A stretch of DNA of 64,000 nucleotides, taken from Sediminicola sp963974715. GTDB taxonomy: Bacteria; Bacteroidota; Bacteroidia; Flavobacteriales; Flavobacteriaceae. The stretch lies in NCBI GenBank assembly GCA_963974715.1, contig CAXBDK010000013.1, positions 117,050 to 181,049 on the forward strand, read 5' to 3'. Below are positions 35,904 to 44,780 of the stretch, in pieces. Under the pieces are notes generated by a model. The model was not told where the DNA came from and did no database searches. It saw only the letters and a program-made list of their open reading frames with translations. Numbering within the stretch: the stretch's first letter is position 1; each line of letters begins with the position of its first letter. Position numbers and translations under genes: made by a program.

Positions 35904-36052
35904 AAACAAAAAAAATAGAGGGACCATATCAGCCGTTTTCGTGTCCATAAGTGGTACTGCCATTGTAAACGGTGTCTCCTTACGGCAAATTCCTTTGATA
36001 AAATGGCAACGGGATTTCTCTTTATCAATAATTATAGATTACGGACAAGAGT

Positions 36053-36907
36053 ATGCTTTTTGAAAATGTAAGTGCCGAATTGGCCGAACAGGCCCGTATA
36101 AATTTGGACAATGATGGTTTTAAATGGATGGAGGAAAAAATAAAGGCTACGCTAGGGCTAAGGACTTCCAGAGATTTCTTCATGGCCTATAGCCTATTGG
36201 CATCCAAGCTGGATCCTGAACGGAGGCTAAAGCAGGTCCCCTCGGATTCTGGTACCGTCCAATATCTTTATTCACAAAAGGCTACCGTTTTACAGGTCGG
36301 CAGGGTATATTTGCTGGTATGCGCACTGGAAGCGGACAAAGATTTCTTCTCTCCAAATGTTGCCCGTATCATACAAGTGGCGGATACCGGGGAACTGGAA
36401 ACATTTCTAAAATATTTGGTTTTGTTGCCATCTGCCGAAAATTATAAATATGTGGCGGTGGACGCTTTGCGGACAAATATAGCAACGGTATTTGATGCCA
36501 TCGCTTTGAACAATCCCTATCCGGGTCGTTATTTTGATGATGCCCAATGGAACCAAATGTACCTAAAGGCCGCTTTTATGCAAAGGGACCTGGACCAGAT
36601 CATGGACGTGGATAAGAGGGCCAACGGGGACCTGGCACGGATTATATCGGATTATGCCCATGAAAGATGGGCCGCTTCCAGAACGGTGGACCCTTATTTC
36701 TGGAGACCGGTGAGTCCCTTTTTACAAGGGCCATTACTGCAAGATATGAAACGATTGTTGGAAAGTGCCGACCCTTTGGAAAATAGGGTGGGGGCCATTT
36801 GTTGCTCCCTGTCCAAAAAAGAGGGTGCACAAAAATTGCTTTCCCAATATCCAGATCTTGAAAGGGAGATTACAGAAAATAAAATTAGTTGGAAAAATTT
36901 AAAATAA
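36053..36907 (+). CDS. eboA: EboA domain protein, first gene of the ebo cluster
   Basis: This 284-residue, mostly helical protein matches EboA by its place at the head of a complete eboA-F set and by the style of its sequence ('RYFDDAQWNQMYLKAAFMQRDL' and the 'RPVSPFLQGPLLQDM' region). EboA has no known catalytic motif. In Nostoc punctiforme the ebo genes are needed to move the scytonemin monomer to the periplasm. The next gene starts four bases after the stop codon. Confidence 0.82.
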   Translation: MLFENVSAELAEQARINLDNDGFKWMEEKIKATLGLRTSRDFFMAYSLLASKLDPERRLKQVPSDSGTVQYLYSQKATVLQVGRVYLLVCALEADKDFFSPNVARIIQVADTGELETFLKYLVLLPSAENYKYVAVDALRTNIATVFDAIALNNPYPGRYFDDAQWNQMYLKAAFMQRDLDQIMDVDKRANGDLARIISDYAHERWAASRTVDPYFWRPVSPFLQGPLLQDMKRLLESADPLENRVGAICCSLSKKEGAQKLLSQYPDLEREITENKISWKNLK

Positions 36908-36911
36908 AAAA

Positions 36912-37820
36912 ATGGAGGAGAAATTGATGATCATAGACCCACATGTACATATGACTTCCCGTACAACGGACGATTATGAGGCCATGGCCGCAGCAGGCGT
37001 GGTAGCCATTGTTGAACCTTCGTTCTGGCTCGGGCAACCTAGGACGCAGGTGGGATCTTTTCAGGATTATTTCAGCAGTTTGGTCGGATGGGAACCTTTT
37101 AGGGCCAGTCAGTTTGGAATAAAACACTATTGTACCATAGGCCTTAATTCCAAAGAAGCCAATAATGAGGCATTGGCGGAGCAGGTCATGGAACTGTTGC
37201 CCTTATATCTCCATAAGGAAAATGTAGTGGCCGTCGGGGAGATCGGTTATGATGACCAGACACCCGCGGAGGACAAGTTTTTCAGGATGCAATTGGAGAT
37301 GGCCAAGGAACTCAACATGACCGTTCAGGTACATACCCCCCACAGGGATAAAAAGGCCGGAACCATTAAAAGTATGGAGGTCTGTTTGGAGCACGGTCTG
37401 GACCCTTCCAATGTGATCATAGACCACAATAACGAGGAAACGGTAAAGGATGTTCTGGACCGTGGTTTTATTGCGGCGTTTACGATCTATCCAAAGACCA
37501 AAATGGGCAATGAACGTATGGTAGAGGTCGTCCGGAAGTATGGAAGTACCGATATTATAGTGAACAGTTCGGCCGATTGGGGCGTCAGCGATCCGCTTTC
37601 GGTTCCCAAAACGGCTTCCCTGATGCTGCAGTCCGGCATCCCAAGGGAAGATGTGGTAAAGACATGTTACCGGAATGCCCTGCACGCCTTTGGAAAAAAT
37701 GGTAAAATGAGGGAGGAACACTGGTTGGGGACCGACACCGTCGATCAACGGCAACTGTTCAACAACAATAGTGTATTAAGGGGACAGGCACCAAAAGTTG
37801 ATGGGAATACGATCGTCTAA
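36912..37820 (+). CDS. eboB: TatD-family metal-dependent hydrolase EboB
   Basis: This 302-residue TIM-barrel hydrolase has 'IDPHVHMTSRT' (first metal His pair), 'VAVGEIGYDDQ' (Glu), 'VQVHTPHRD' and 'IDHNNEE' (further His/Asp ligands) and 'VNSSADWG' near the end of the barrel. TatD relatives are nucleases or phosphoesterases, but EboB's substrate is unknown. It could also start at the ATG at 36927. The end overlaps the eboC start by 20 bases, which indicates tight translational coupling. Confidence 0.85.
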   Translation: MEEKLMIIDPHVHMTSRTTDDYEAMAAAGVVAIVEPSFWLGQPRTQVGSFQDYFSSLVGWEPFRASQFGIKHYCTIGLNSKEANNEALAEQVMELLPLYLHKENVVAVGEIGYDDQTPAEDKFFRMQLEMAKELNMTVQVHTPHRDKKAGTIKSMEVCLEHGLDPSNVIIDHNNEETVKDVLDRGFIAAFTIYPKTKMGNERMVEVVRKYGSTDIIVNSSADWGVSDPLSVPKTASLMLQSGIPREDVVKTCYRNALHAFGKNGKMREEHWLGTDTVDQRQLFNNNSVLRGQAPKVDGNTIV

Positions 37821-38727
37821 AAACACCGGCAAGCTTCGGGGATGCCTCATTTTGATGCGACCTGCAAATCTGCCTACGGCCGCCGCGGATATATTGACAG
37901 GTGCGGTCGTTGCCGGGGCGATTTACATAACATCCCCAGAATTGGGAACGGTCCATATGTTGGTTTCGTTGCTATTATTGGTAGCGGCCTCCATTTGTCT
38001 GTACGCGGGCGGGGTGGTGCTCAATGACGTTTTTGATCTTAAATTGGACCGTATAGAAAGGCCTGAACGTCCCATTCCTAGCGGAACTGTGTCCTTGTCC
38101 ATGGCGATACGCTTGGGAAGCGCACTGTTGGTACTGGGGATCATCTTCGCCCTACTGGTTTCGTTCAAGGCTGCATTGGTTGCCCTGTTCCTGGCCTTTG
38201 CCATACTGCTCTATGATTCCTTGGCGAAACACCATGTGTTCTTCGGTCCATTGGTAATGGGTTCCTGTAGGGGCCTCAACCTGTTGTTGGGAATGTTCCT
38301 CTTTGGAATCCCACCTACACATTTATGGATCTACCTACTGCTGCCGGTCATTTATATTGCGGCGGTGACCTTGGTGAGCCGGGGCGAGGTACATGGCCGG
38401 AACAGGGACAACATAGCACTTTCGGGGTTTTTATATGCAGTGGTGATGGCATTGATCCTTATCCTAATGCCCAAATCCCCCCTAAACTGGGCATACGTGC
38501 TTCCATTTCTAATACTGTTTGCGGTAGCGGTCTATCGGCCCCTTATCACGGCTTACAGGATAAATTCCCCTCAAAATATTAAAAAGGCCGTAAAGGCGGG
38601 CGTGCTTTCATTGGTACTTATGGATGCCACGATGGCGGTAAGTGCTTCGATATGGTGGGTAGGTGTCATCATTATCCTGTTGCTGCCCGTATCCCTGTTT
38701 TTGGCAAAACGTTTTTCAGTTACGTAA
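37801..38727 (+). CDS. eboC: UbiA-like prenyltransferase EboC
   Basis: This 308-residue membrane protein has about eight or nine helices and the UbiA motif NDVFDLKLD (Asn75, Asp76, Asp79, Asp83), followed by RPERPIPSG. The second motif region is 'LYDSLAKHHVFFGPLVMG'. UbiA enzymes put prenyl groups on aromatic or other acceptors in the membrane. EboC would prenylate or anchor a cluster metabolite, but the acceptor is unknown. It starts at ATG 37801, 20 bases inside eboB. Confidence 0.88.
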   Translation: MGIRSSKNTGKLRGCLILMRPANLPTAAADILTGAVVAGAIYITSPELGTVHMLVSLLLLVAASICLYAGGVVLNDVFDLKLDRIERPERPIPSGTVSLSMAIRLGSALLVLGIIFALLVSFKAALVALFLAFAILLYDSLAKHHVFFGPLVMGSCRGLNLLLGMFLFGIPPTHLWIYLLLPVIYIAAVTLVSRGEVHGRNRDNIALSGFLYAVVMALILILMPKSPLNWAYVLPFLILFAVAVYRPLITAYRINSPQNIKKAVKAGVLSLVLMDATMAVSASIWWVGVIIILLLPVSLFLAKRFSVT

Positions 38728-38734
38728 ATCATAA

Positions 38735-39880
38735 ATGACAATGCACATTACAGAATCCATAGAACAGTCGTTCAGCGTTCCCTATCGTTATAAATTACAT
38801 TTTACCGAAGCATTGTTCGATCAAAAGAACCCCTTGCTGGACCAGGTGATCGCAGGTAACGGGGAGTCCAAAGTATCCAAGGTCTTTTTTGTCATTGACG
38901 GTGGCGTGGCCGATGCCCATCCAAATTTGGAACAAAAGGTACGGGATTATTGCATGGCCTACCCTTGGATCCAGTTTAGGGGCAGTATGACCGTCATGGG
39001 CGGGGAGCAGGTTAAAAATGAAGCGGTACCCTTGGAAGGGGTTCTTAAGGCGATCAATGATAACAACATATGTCGTCATTCCTTTGTGGCGGTTATCGGT
39101 GGAGGAGCAGTGGTGGATATGGTGGGCTATGCCTGTGCGATCGCCCATAGGGGCGTAAAATTGTTGCGTATACCTACCACCGTACTTGCCCAGAACGATT
39201 CGGCCGTAGGGGTGAAGAATAGCATCAACTACTTCGGGAAGAAGAATTTTCTGGGAACCTTTGCCCCGCCGTTCGCTATTATAAACGACCGTAGTTTTCT
39301 CACCACCTTGGAACAAAGGGACTGGGTTTCCGGCATTGCGGAGGCCATTAAAGTGGCCCTGATAAAGGATGTGGACTTTTTTGTGGAATTGGAACGGACC
39401 GCAAAAAAATTGCGCGAAAGGGATATGGAAAGCATGCAATATCTTATCTACAGGTGTGCAGAGCTGCATATGCACCATATCGCCCAAGGGGGCGACCCAT
39501 TTGAGAGCGGTTCTTCCCGACCGTTGGATTTTGGACATTGGGCCGCCCATAAAATGGAACATATGACCCAATATAGCATACGCCACGGGGAAGCGGTGGC
39601 CATTGGGATGGCCATAGATCTTACCTATGCCCAACTTATAGGGCTTATTTCCGAAAATACCCTTGGAAGGACCCTTACGGTAATGGAGGAAATGGGGTTC
39701 AGTTTAAAGTTGCCCATACAAGTAGATCGGATAGAAACACTTTTACAGGGTATAGAGGAGTTTAGGGAACACCTTGGTGGGCGTCTCACGATTACCCTTA
39801 TTTCCGATATCGGCAGTAAGCATGACGTACACGAAATTGACATGGAAGTAATGAAGTCGGCCATAACGACCTTTCTATAA
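38735..39880 (+). CDS. eboD: Sugar phosphate cyclase EboD (3-dehydroquinate synthase-like)
   Basis: This 381-residue NAD-dependent cyclase belongs to the 3-dehydroquinate synthase superfamily. NAD binding is at 'GGGAVVDMVGYACAIAHRG' (about residue 122). Metal ligands are a Glu in GIAEAIKVAL (about 202) and His in FGHWAAHK (about 268) and RHGEAVAIG (about 284). Members of this superfamily include enzymes for valiolone and gadusol-like compounds. The product of EboD is not established. It is clearly distinct from a housekeeping AroB. Confidence 0.87.
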   Translation: MTMHITESIEQSFSVPYRYKLHFTEALFDQKNPLLDQVIAGNGESKVSKVFFVIDGGVADAHPNLEQKVRDYCMAYPWIQFRGSMTVMGGEQVKNEAVPLEGVLKAINDNNICRHSFVAVIGGGAVVDMVGYACAIAHRGVKLLRIPTTVLAQNDSAVGVKNSINYFGKKNFLGTFAPPFAIINDRSFLTTLEQRDWVSGIAEAIKVALIKDVDFFVELERTAKKLRERDMESMQYLIYRCAELHMHHIAQGGDPFESGSSRPLDFGHWAAHKMEHMTQYSIRHGEAVAIGMAIDLTYAQLIGLISENTLGRTLTVMEEMGFSLKLPIQVDRIETLLQGIEEFREHLGGRLTITLISDIGSKHDVHEIDMEVMKSAITTFL

Positions 39881-39901
39881 TAAGAATCAAAGACCGGAAA
39901 A

Positions 39902-41095
39902 ATGTTCGTCAAAGATCAGTACCATCTAAGTTATTGTACCAATATCCACCCAGGTGAAAATTGGGAAGCCACCTTTAACAGCATCAAAACGTATGTGCCG
40001 TATATAAAGAACGAGGTCTCTCCCGATCGCCCTTTTGGAATCGGATTGAGACTTTCCAACAATGCCAGTAGGGAGCTTGCATCTGGAGCCAATATGGAGA
40101 TTTTTAAGTCTTGGCTTGCCGAAAAGGACTGTTATGTATTTACGATGAACGGATTTCCCTACGGCGATTTCCATGGAACCGTAGTAAAGGATAAGGTACA
40201 TGCCCCGGATTGGACCGGTAGGGAAAGGGTAGAATATACCATACGACTGTTCCAGCAGCTAGAGGCCATTTTAGCACCGGGAATGGATGGAGGTATCTCC
40301 ACCTCCCCCGTAAGTTATAGACATTGGTTTGCTACCGAACAGGCTACGGACGAAGCACTTACCATTGGTGCCCGCCACTTGGTCGAAGTCGCTGCTTTTC
40401 TCCATGAAAGGGAGCAGGCCTCCGGCTCCTATATGCACTTGGATATGGAACCGGAACCCGACGGGCTGCTCGAAAATACCAAGGAATTCATCGATTTTTT
40501 TGAGGATTATGTGTTACCGGTAGGAACGGCCTGGTTAAAGGAGAACTGCCAAATGGAGACCGATCTGGCCGTACACGTCTTAAAACGGCACCTGACCATG
40601 TGCTACGATGTTTGCCATTTTTCCCTAGCGTATGAATCGCCCGAACAGACCTTTCCGGCACTTGCGGAAAAAGGACTATTGGTGGGCAAGGTACAGATCA
40701 GTGCGGCATTAAAGATCATCTTTGAAGCGGGCAGGGAAGATCGGATATGGGAATCCCTTCAAATGTTCAATGAACCAACCTATCTGCACCAGGTAACGGA
40801 AAAAATAAACGGAAAGGTAAAGGTGTACAACGACCTGCCCGTTGTATTGGAGGGGAACAGGCAACATACCGAACTAAGGGCCCATTTTCATGTGCCCATT
40901 TTCTTGGACAGGTTTAACGACCTATATTCCACACAGGAACAGATTTTGGAAACCTTGGCATATCTCAGGAACCATCCGGTGTCCACCCATCTGGAGGTAG
41001 AGACCTATACCTGGGGCGTGCTGCCGGCAGACCTAAAAATGGATCTGGGAAAATCGATCGTCAGGGAACTCAACTGGGTAAAAGACCATTTGTAA
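39902..41095 (+). CDS. eboE: EboE, xylose-isomerase-like TIM-barrel protein
   Basis: This 397-residue protein of the AP endonuclease/xylose isomerase fold has 'YCTNIHPGENWEATF' at the N-terminus and 'LHLDMEPEPDGLLEN', 'YDVCHFSLAYE' and 'VQISAAL', which are the barrel strand ends that bind metal in relatives. It is named in other clusters as a metabolite traffic protein. The eboF ATG overlaps its stop codon (TAATG), which shows coupling. Enzymatic activity is not known. Confidence 0.85.
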   Translation: MFVKDQYHLSYCTNIHPGENWEATFNSIKTYVPYIKNEVSPDRPFGIGLRLSNNASRELASGANMEIFKSWLAEKDCYVFTMNGFPYGDFHGTVVKDKVHAPDWTGRERVEYTIRLFQQLEAILAPGMDGGISTSPVSYRHWFATEQATDEALTIGARHLVEVAAFLHEREQASGSYMHLDMEPEPDGLLENTKEFIDFFEDYVLPVGTAWLKENCQMETDLAVHVLKRHLTMCYDVCHFSLAYESPEQTFPALAEKGLLVGKVQISAALKIIFEAGREDRIWESLQMFNEPTYLHQVTEKINGKVKVYNDLPVVLEGNRQHTELRAHFHVPIFLDRFNDLYSTQEQILETLAYLRNHPVSTHLEVETYTWGVLPADLKMDLGKSIVRELNWVKDHL

Positions 41096-42474
41096 TGAAG
41101 AAGACCGTTGTATTGAACGTAGTAGGCCTTACCGAACGACTTATCGGGGAGCATACCCCTTTTATAAAGAAATTTTTGGAAGAGGGGAACCACGCCGCCA
41201 TTGCTCCCATGTTACCCGCGGTAACCTGTGCTGTACAGTCCACCTATCTGACGGGAAAACTGCCATCCGAGCACGGGATCGTGGCCAATGGATGGTATTT
41301 TAAGGAGGAACATGAGGTGAAGTTTTGGAGACAGTCGAACACCTTGGTACAGGCCGATAAAATTTGGGATGTCCTAAAAAGGGAATTGAACGGGTTTAGC
41401 TGTGCGAACCACTTCTGGTGGTACAATATGTATTCCAATGTGGATTACAGTATTACTCCCCGCCCAAATTATTTGGCGGACGGCCGCAAGATACCGGATG
41501 TCTATTCCCATCCCCCGGAACTCAGGGACGAGCTTCAGGCATCCCTTGGCACCTTTCCCCTTTTTAGTTTCTGGGGCCCCAAGACCTCCATTAAATCCAG
41601 TCAGTGGATTGCGGATGGGGCCATTGCGACCGACATTAAATATAACCCCACCCTCACCTTGGTCTATTTGCCCCATCTTGATTATAACCTTCAGAGATAT
41701 GGGCTGGACTTTGCGAAAATTTCTAAGGATCTGCGCGAGGTGGATTCGGTAGTGGAAAAATTGGTATCCCATTATAATGCCCAAGGGGATACCAACATTA
41801 TTTTGCTTTCCGAATATGGGATCACCAACGTGGACCGTCCCATACATCCCAATAGGATCTTAAGGGAAAATGGATACTTGGGAATACGCGTGGAAAGAGG
41901 CCTGGAATTGCTGGATGCGGGTGCTAGCGATGCTTTTGCGGTGTCGGACCATCAGGTCTGCCACATATATGTAAAAGAACCCAACAATATTGGGAAGATA
42001 AAGGCCCTTTTTCAATCCCTTCAGGGTGTGGAAAAGGTGCTGACGGGAGATGGTATCAAATCGGCCGGACTGGACCATGATCGGGCAGGAGATATTGTGC
42101 TGGTGTCGGATGCCACATCTTGGTTCACCTATTATTTCTGGTTGGACGATGCCAAGGCGCCAGATTATGCGCGAATGGTCGATATCCACAAAAAACCGGG
42201 GTACGATCCCGTAGAAATGCTGACCGACCCCAAGGATATGTTCGTAATGCCAAAGGTGATCTGGAAGTTGCTTAAAAAGAAGATGGGCTTTAGGACATTA
42301 ATGGATATTATCCCTCTGCAGGCCTCCCTGGTAAAGGGATCCCATGGAAGGATCACGGATAGTGAAGCTGATTGGCCGATCTTTATTACCAATGCCAAAA
42401 ACATTCCTTTGAATACCAAAATTGGGGCTGTTGACGTTTATGGACTGATGCACCGTCATGTTACGGAACCCTGA
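41095..42474 (+). CDS. eboF: EboF, alkaline-phosphatase-superfamily protein with altered metal site
   Basis: This 459-residue protein has the alkaline phosphatase/NPP fold: a nucleophile Thr44 in PAVTCAVQST, 'YLTGKLPSEHGI' and the late metal His in GSHG (His417). Several usual metal ligands look altered: the N-terminal Asp (usually xDG) is Val10-Gly11, the middle D-x-x-x-H site reads Asp196-x-x-x-Gln200, and the DHG motif reads Glu240-Tyr241-Gly. It may therefore bind metal weakly or not at all, or use a different arrangement. This is the last gene of the cluster. Confidence 0.82.
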   Translation: MKKTVVLNVVGLTERLIGEHTPFIKKFLEEGNHAAIAPMLPAVTCAVQSTYLTGKLPSEHGIVANGWYFKEEHEVKFWRQSNTLVQADKIWDVLKRELNGFSCANHFWWYNMYSNVDYSITPRPNYLADGRKIPDVYSHPPELRDELQASLGTFPLFSFWGPKTSIKSSQWIADGAIATDIKYNPTLTLVYLPHLDYNLQRYGLDFAKISKDLREVDSVVEKLVSHYNAQGDTNIILLSEYGITNVDRPIHPNRILRENGYLGIRVERGLELLDAGASDAFAVSDHQVCHIYVKEPNNIGKIKALFQSLQGVEKVLTGDGIKSAGLDHDRAGDIVLVSDATSWFTYYFWLDDAKAPDYARMVDIHKKPGYDPVEMLTDPKDMFVMPKVIWKLLKKKMGFRTLMDIIPLQASLVKGSHGRITDSEADWPIFITNAKNIPLNTKIGAVDVYGLMHRHVTEP

Positions 42475-42522
42475 TAAGCGTTCAAAAAAACTTATAAACG
42501 TTCCAATTGGAAATTGTAATTT

Positions 42523-42876
42523 ATGAAAACGTTCTTTAAGATTTTTTCCCTAGTTTTTTCAATACTTTTCCTGTGGGCGGCCTATGTTCAATATAACGAT
42601 CCCGACGCCTATCTCTGGTATTTTATCTATGGCAGTGCGGCCTGCGCCTCGTTGTTGTTCTTTTTTGAAAGACTTCCAAGGATAGTTGGATTGGTGCTTT
42701 TTGGAATGTATGTTATAGCGGCCGTTCTGGACTGGCCTTCCCGTTTTGAGGGGGTGACCATAGGTGATGGCGATATCAAGAACGTGGAAGAGGGCCGGGA
42801 AGCGCTTGGACTGCTGATCTGTGGCGTTATAATGTTATTGTACGTTTGGCGTGCCGGAAAAGGGGGAAGGTCCTAA
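42523..42876 (+). CDS. Transmembrane-220 family protein
   Basis: This 117-residue membrane protein has three or four hydrophobic helices and the family's 'QYNDPDAYLWYFIYGSAA' motif. The family (TMEM220-like) has no assigned function. It lies 48 bp after eboF in the same direction and may be part of the same transcript, but similar genes also occur without ebo. The last four bases overlap the converging dnaX. Confidence 0.8.
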   Translation: MKTFFKIFSLVFSILFLWAAYVQYNDPDAYLWYFIYGSAACASLLFFFERLPRIVGLVLFGMYVIAAVLDWPSRFEGVTIGDGDIKNVEEGREALGLLICGVIMLLYVWRAGKGGRS

Positions 42877-44648
42877 AAATCCAGGTCGAACTCTTTTCTC
42901 AATAGTTCGATGGCAGGGTTCTTTTCCCGAAGTTTTTCATACTTCTCTTGGGGCGTAAAGGCAAATTTTTTGGCAGTTTCCTCGTTCACGGTAATCTTAA
43001 GGTTGATAAAGTGGTTGTTCAGCTTGCCCTTTAGAAATTCCATTAGTTGGTACTGTTCCCGCTCCACTTCCTTTTTCATGGTGCCATTGGGAAGTTCGAT
43101 CCAAATAATATGTTCCTTCAATAGTTTTGGAACATCGGTGTTAAGGTTGGAAGCCAGGATTTTTCTCCCCTCTGCATCTATTTGTTTTACAAAATCGGCC
43201 CAATGTTCCTGTAATTGTGCCTCGGTAAAAGGTTCCTTGGGCAGTTGCCGTTCGTCTATCTGTTCCTCTTTTTTGTTCAGTTGATGCTCCTTTTTGGCCT
43301 TAAGGCTGGAAATGGACAGTCCGGATACCCTTTTTCCTTGGGATGGGATCGGTAGGGAAGGTTGCGGGGTTGCCATTTCCCCTTTTATATTGTCACTATC
43401 CATTTGCGGTACGGTCTCCGCTGCTTTTTCGGGAATGGACGTAATTTCAGGGGCGGGGATAGTAGGTGCTACCGACGTAGGTGTTGCTGAAGGTTCCTGA
43501 CTGTTTTCCGTAGCTCTCCCTCGGAAGTGGGAGGGAGGGATCAAAAAATGTTTCCCTTTAGATCCTAAAGGTTCAGATTTTTTTTTTTCACCATCGAAAT
43601 CGATGGATGCCAGTTTCATAAGGGTGAGTTCCACCAGCAAGCGCTGGTTTTTGCTGCTTTTGTACTTGAGGTCACAATCGTTCGCCATGTCGATTCCCTG
43701 CAACAGGAAGGCTTGCGTGACCTTTTGTGCTTGGGCAAGGTATTTCCTTTGGGTCTCTTCCCCTACCTCCAATAGGGTTATGGTGTCCTGATGTTGGCAT
43801 ACCATCAGGTCCCTAAAGTGGGACGCAAGCCCGGAAATAAAATGGTGGCCATCAAAACCTTTGGCCAATGTGTCGTTAAAAAGTATCAAGAGGGCGGGAA
43901 TATTGTGTTCCAACAAAAGATCGGTAGATTCAAAGTAGGTCTCGTAGTCCAGCACGTTGAGGTTTTCCGTCACCGCTTTCCTGGTAAGGTTTTTACCGGA
44001 AAAGCTCACGACCCTATCAAAGATGGAAAGTGCGTCCCGCATGGCACCATCCGCTTTCTGGGCTATGATATGAAGGGCGTCCTCCTCTGCGATTATCCCT
44101 TGGTTTTCTGCAATGTATTTAAGGTATTCGGCCGCATCCCTTACGGTGATCCTCTTAAAATCAAAAATCTGGCACCTAGATAGGATGGTGGGGATTATTT
44201 TGTGTTTTTCAGTTGTGGCGAGGATAAAGATGGCATGTTTAGGCGGTTCCTCAAGGGTTTTTAAGAACGCATTGAAGGCAGCTTGTGAAAGCATGTGTAC
44301 CTCGTCTATGATATAGACCTTATATTTGCCGGTCTGGGGCGGTATACGGACCTGGTCGGTCAGGTTTCGTATATCGTCCACCGAATTATTGGAAGCCGCA
44401 TCCAGTTCAAAAATGTTGAAGGCAAAATCCTCATCGGGATTTTCATTGCCCTGTTGATTGATGTTCTTCGCCAATATCCTTGCGCATGTGGTCTTGCCCA
44501 CCCCCCTAGGACCGCAGAACAATAAGGCCTGGGCCAGATGGTTGTTGGCAATGGCATTGAGCAGGGTATTTGTAATGGCCTGTTGCCCCACCACATCCTT
44601 GAATGTCTGGGGCCTATATTTTCGGGCCGATACTACAAAAGGTTCCAC
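42873..44648 (-). CDS. dnaX: DNA polymerase III subunit gamma/tau
   Basis: This 591-residue AAA+ clamp loader subunit has Walker A GPRGVGKTTCA (about residue 45), Walker B IIDEVHML and domain III ending near residue 350 ('LLVELTLMKLAS'). The cysteine-rich zinc module of most bacterial DnaX proteins is absent: the stretch between the P-loop and 'FELDAASNNSVDDIR' has no Cys cluster. An 11-base A run at 43578-43588 follows domain III directly, and either shifted frame stops within a few codons. A shorter gamma form may therefore be made (see findings). The C-terminal tau domains follow. Confidence 0.94.
   Translation of the reverse strand: MEPFVVSARKYRPQTFKDVVGQQAITNTLLNAIANNHLAQALLFCGPRGVGKTTCARILAKNINQQGNENPDEDFAFNIFELDAASNNSVDDIRNLTDQVRIPPQTGKYKVYIIDEVHMLSQAAFNAFLKTLEEPPKHAIFILATTEKHKIIPTILSRCQIFDFKRITVRDAAEYLKYIAENQGIIAEEDALHIIAQKADGAMRDALSIFDRVVSFSGKNLTRKAVTENLNVLDYETYFESTDLLLEHNIPALLILFNDTLAKGFDGHHFISGLASHFRDLMVCQHQDTITLLEVGEETQRKYLAQAQKVTQAFLLQGIDMANDCDLKYKSSKNQRLLVELTLMKLASIDFDGEKKKSEPLGSKGKHFLIPPSHFRGRATENSQEPSATPTSVAPTIPAPEITSIPEKAAETVPQMDSDNIKGEMATPQPSLPIPSQGKRVSGLSISSLKAKKEHQLNKKEEQIDERQLPKEPFTEAQLQEHWADFVKQIDAEGRKILASNLNTDVPKLLKEHIIWIELPNGTMKKEVEREQYQLMEFLKGKLNNHFINLKITVNEETAKKFAFTPQEKYEKLREKNPAIELLRKEFDLDF
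43578..43588 (-). other. A11 slippery run in dnaX (candidate gamma/tau switch)
   Basis: On the coding strand there are 11 consecutive A within GAA-AAA-AAA-AAA (Glu354, Lys355-357). One extra A gives Glu-Lys-Lys-Lys-Ile then TGA, a product of 358 residues. One fewer A gives Glu-Lys-Lys-Asn-Leu-Asn-Leu then TAG. Both end right after domain III. Homopolymeric A runs at this place in Thermus dnaX cause transcriptional slippage that makes gamma. Confidence 0.6.
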
Positions 44649-44665
44649 TGAACAAGGGGTTTATA

Positions 44666-44693
44666 GGCAATTGGCCTTTGCTGGCCGATTGCC
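44666..44693 (-). promoter_or_regulatory. Hairpin in the dnaX 5' leader
   Basis: GGCAAT-c-GGCC-agcaaa-GGCC-a-ATTGCC on the minus strand forms a 10-bp stem with one mismatch and a 6-nt loop, 18 bases before the dnaX ATG. It lies between a TATATTTG element (44697-44704) and the start codon, so it would be in the mRNA leader and could affect translation start. Confidence 0.5.
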
Positions 44694-44696
44694 TTG

Positions 44697-44704
44697 CAAA
44701 TATA
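44697..44704 (-). promoter_or_regulatory. Candidate -7 element of dnaX
   Basis: TATATTTG on the minus strand exactly matches TAnnTTTG. No TTTG -33 box is visible at the right distance. If transcription begins a few bases downstream it would start at or inside the GGCAAT hairpin. Confidence 0.4.
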
Positions 44705-44769
44705 AAAATAGCAAGGTATAAACGGGGAGGTTTTAGGGAGGGAAACCGTTTTTTTATCAACAATTGGGT

Positions 44770-44777
44770 TACCTTTG
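44770..44777 (+). promoter_or_regulatory. -7 element of rnpB
   Basis: TACCTTTG matches TAnnTTTG and ends about five bases before the predicted 5' end of the RNase P RNA. Confidence 0.5.
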
Positions 44778-44780
44778 TGG

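Noticed and set aside
38795..39634. 279-codon antisense frame inside eboD
   Set aside because: The eboD strand encodes clear cyclase motifs. The antisense frame has none.
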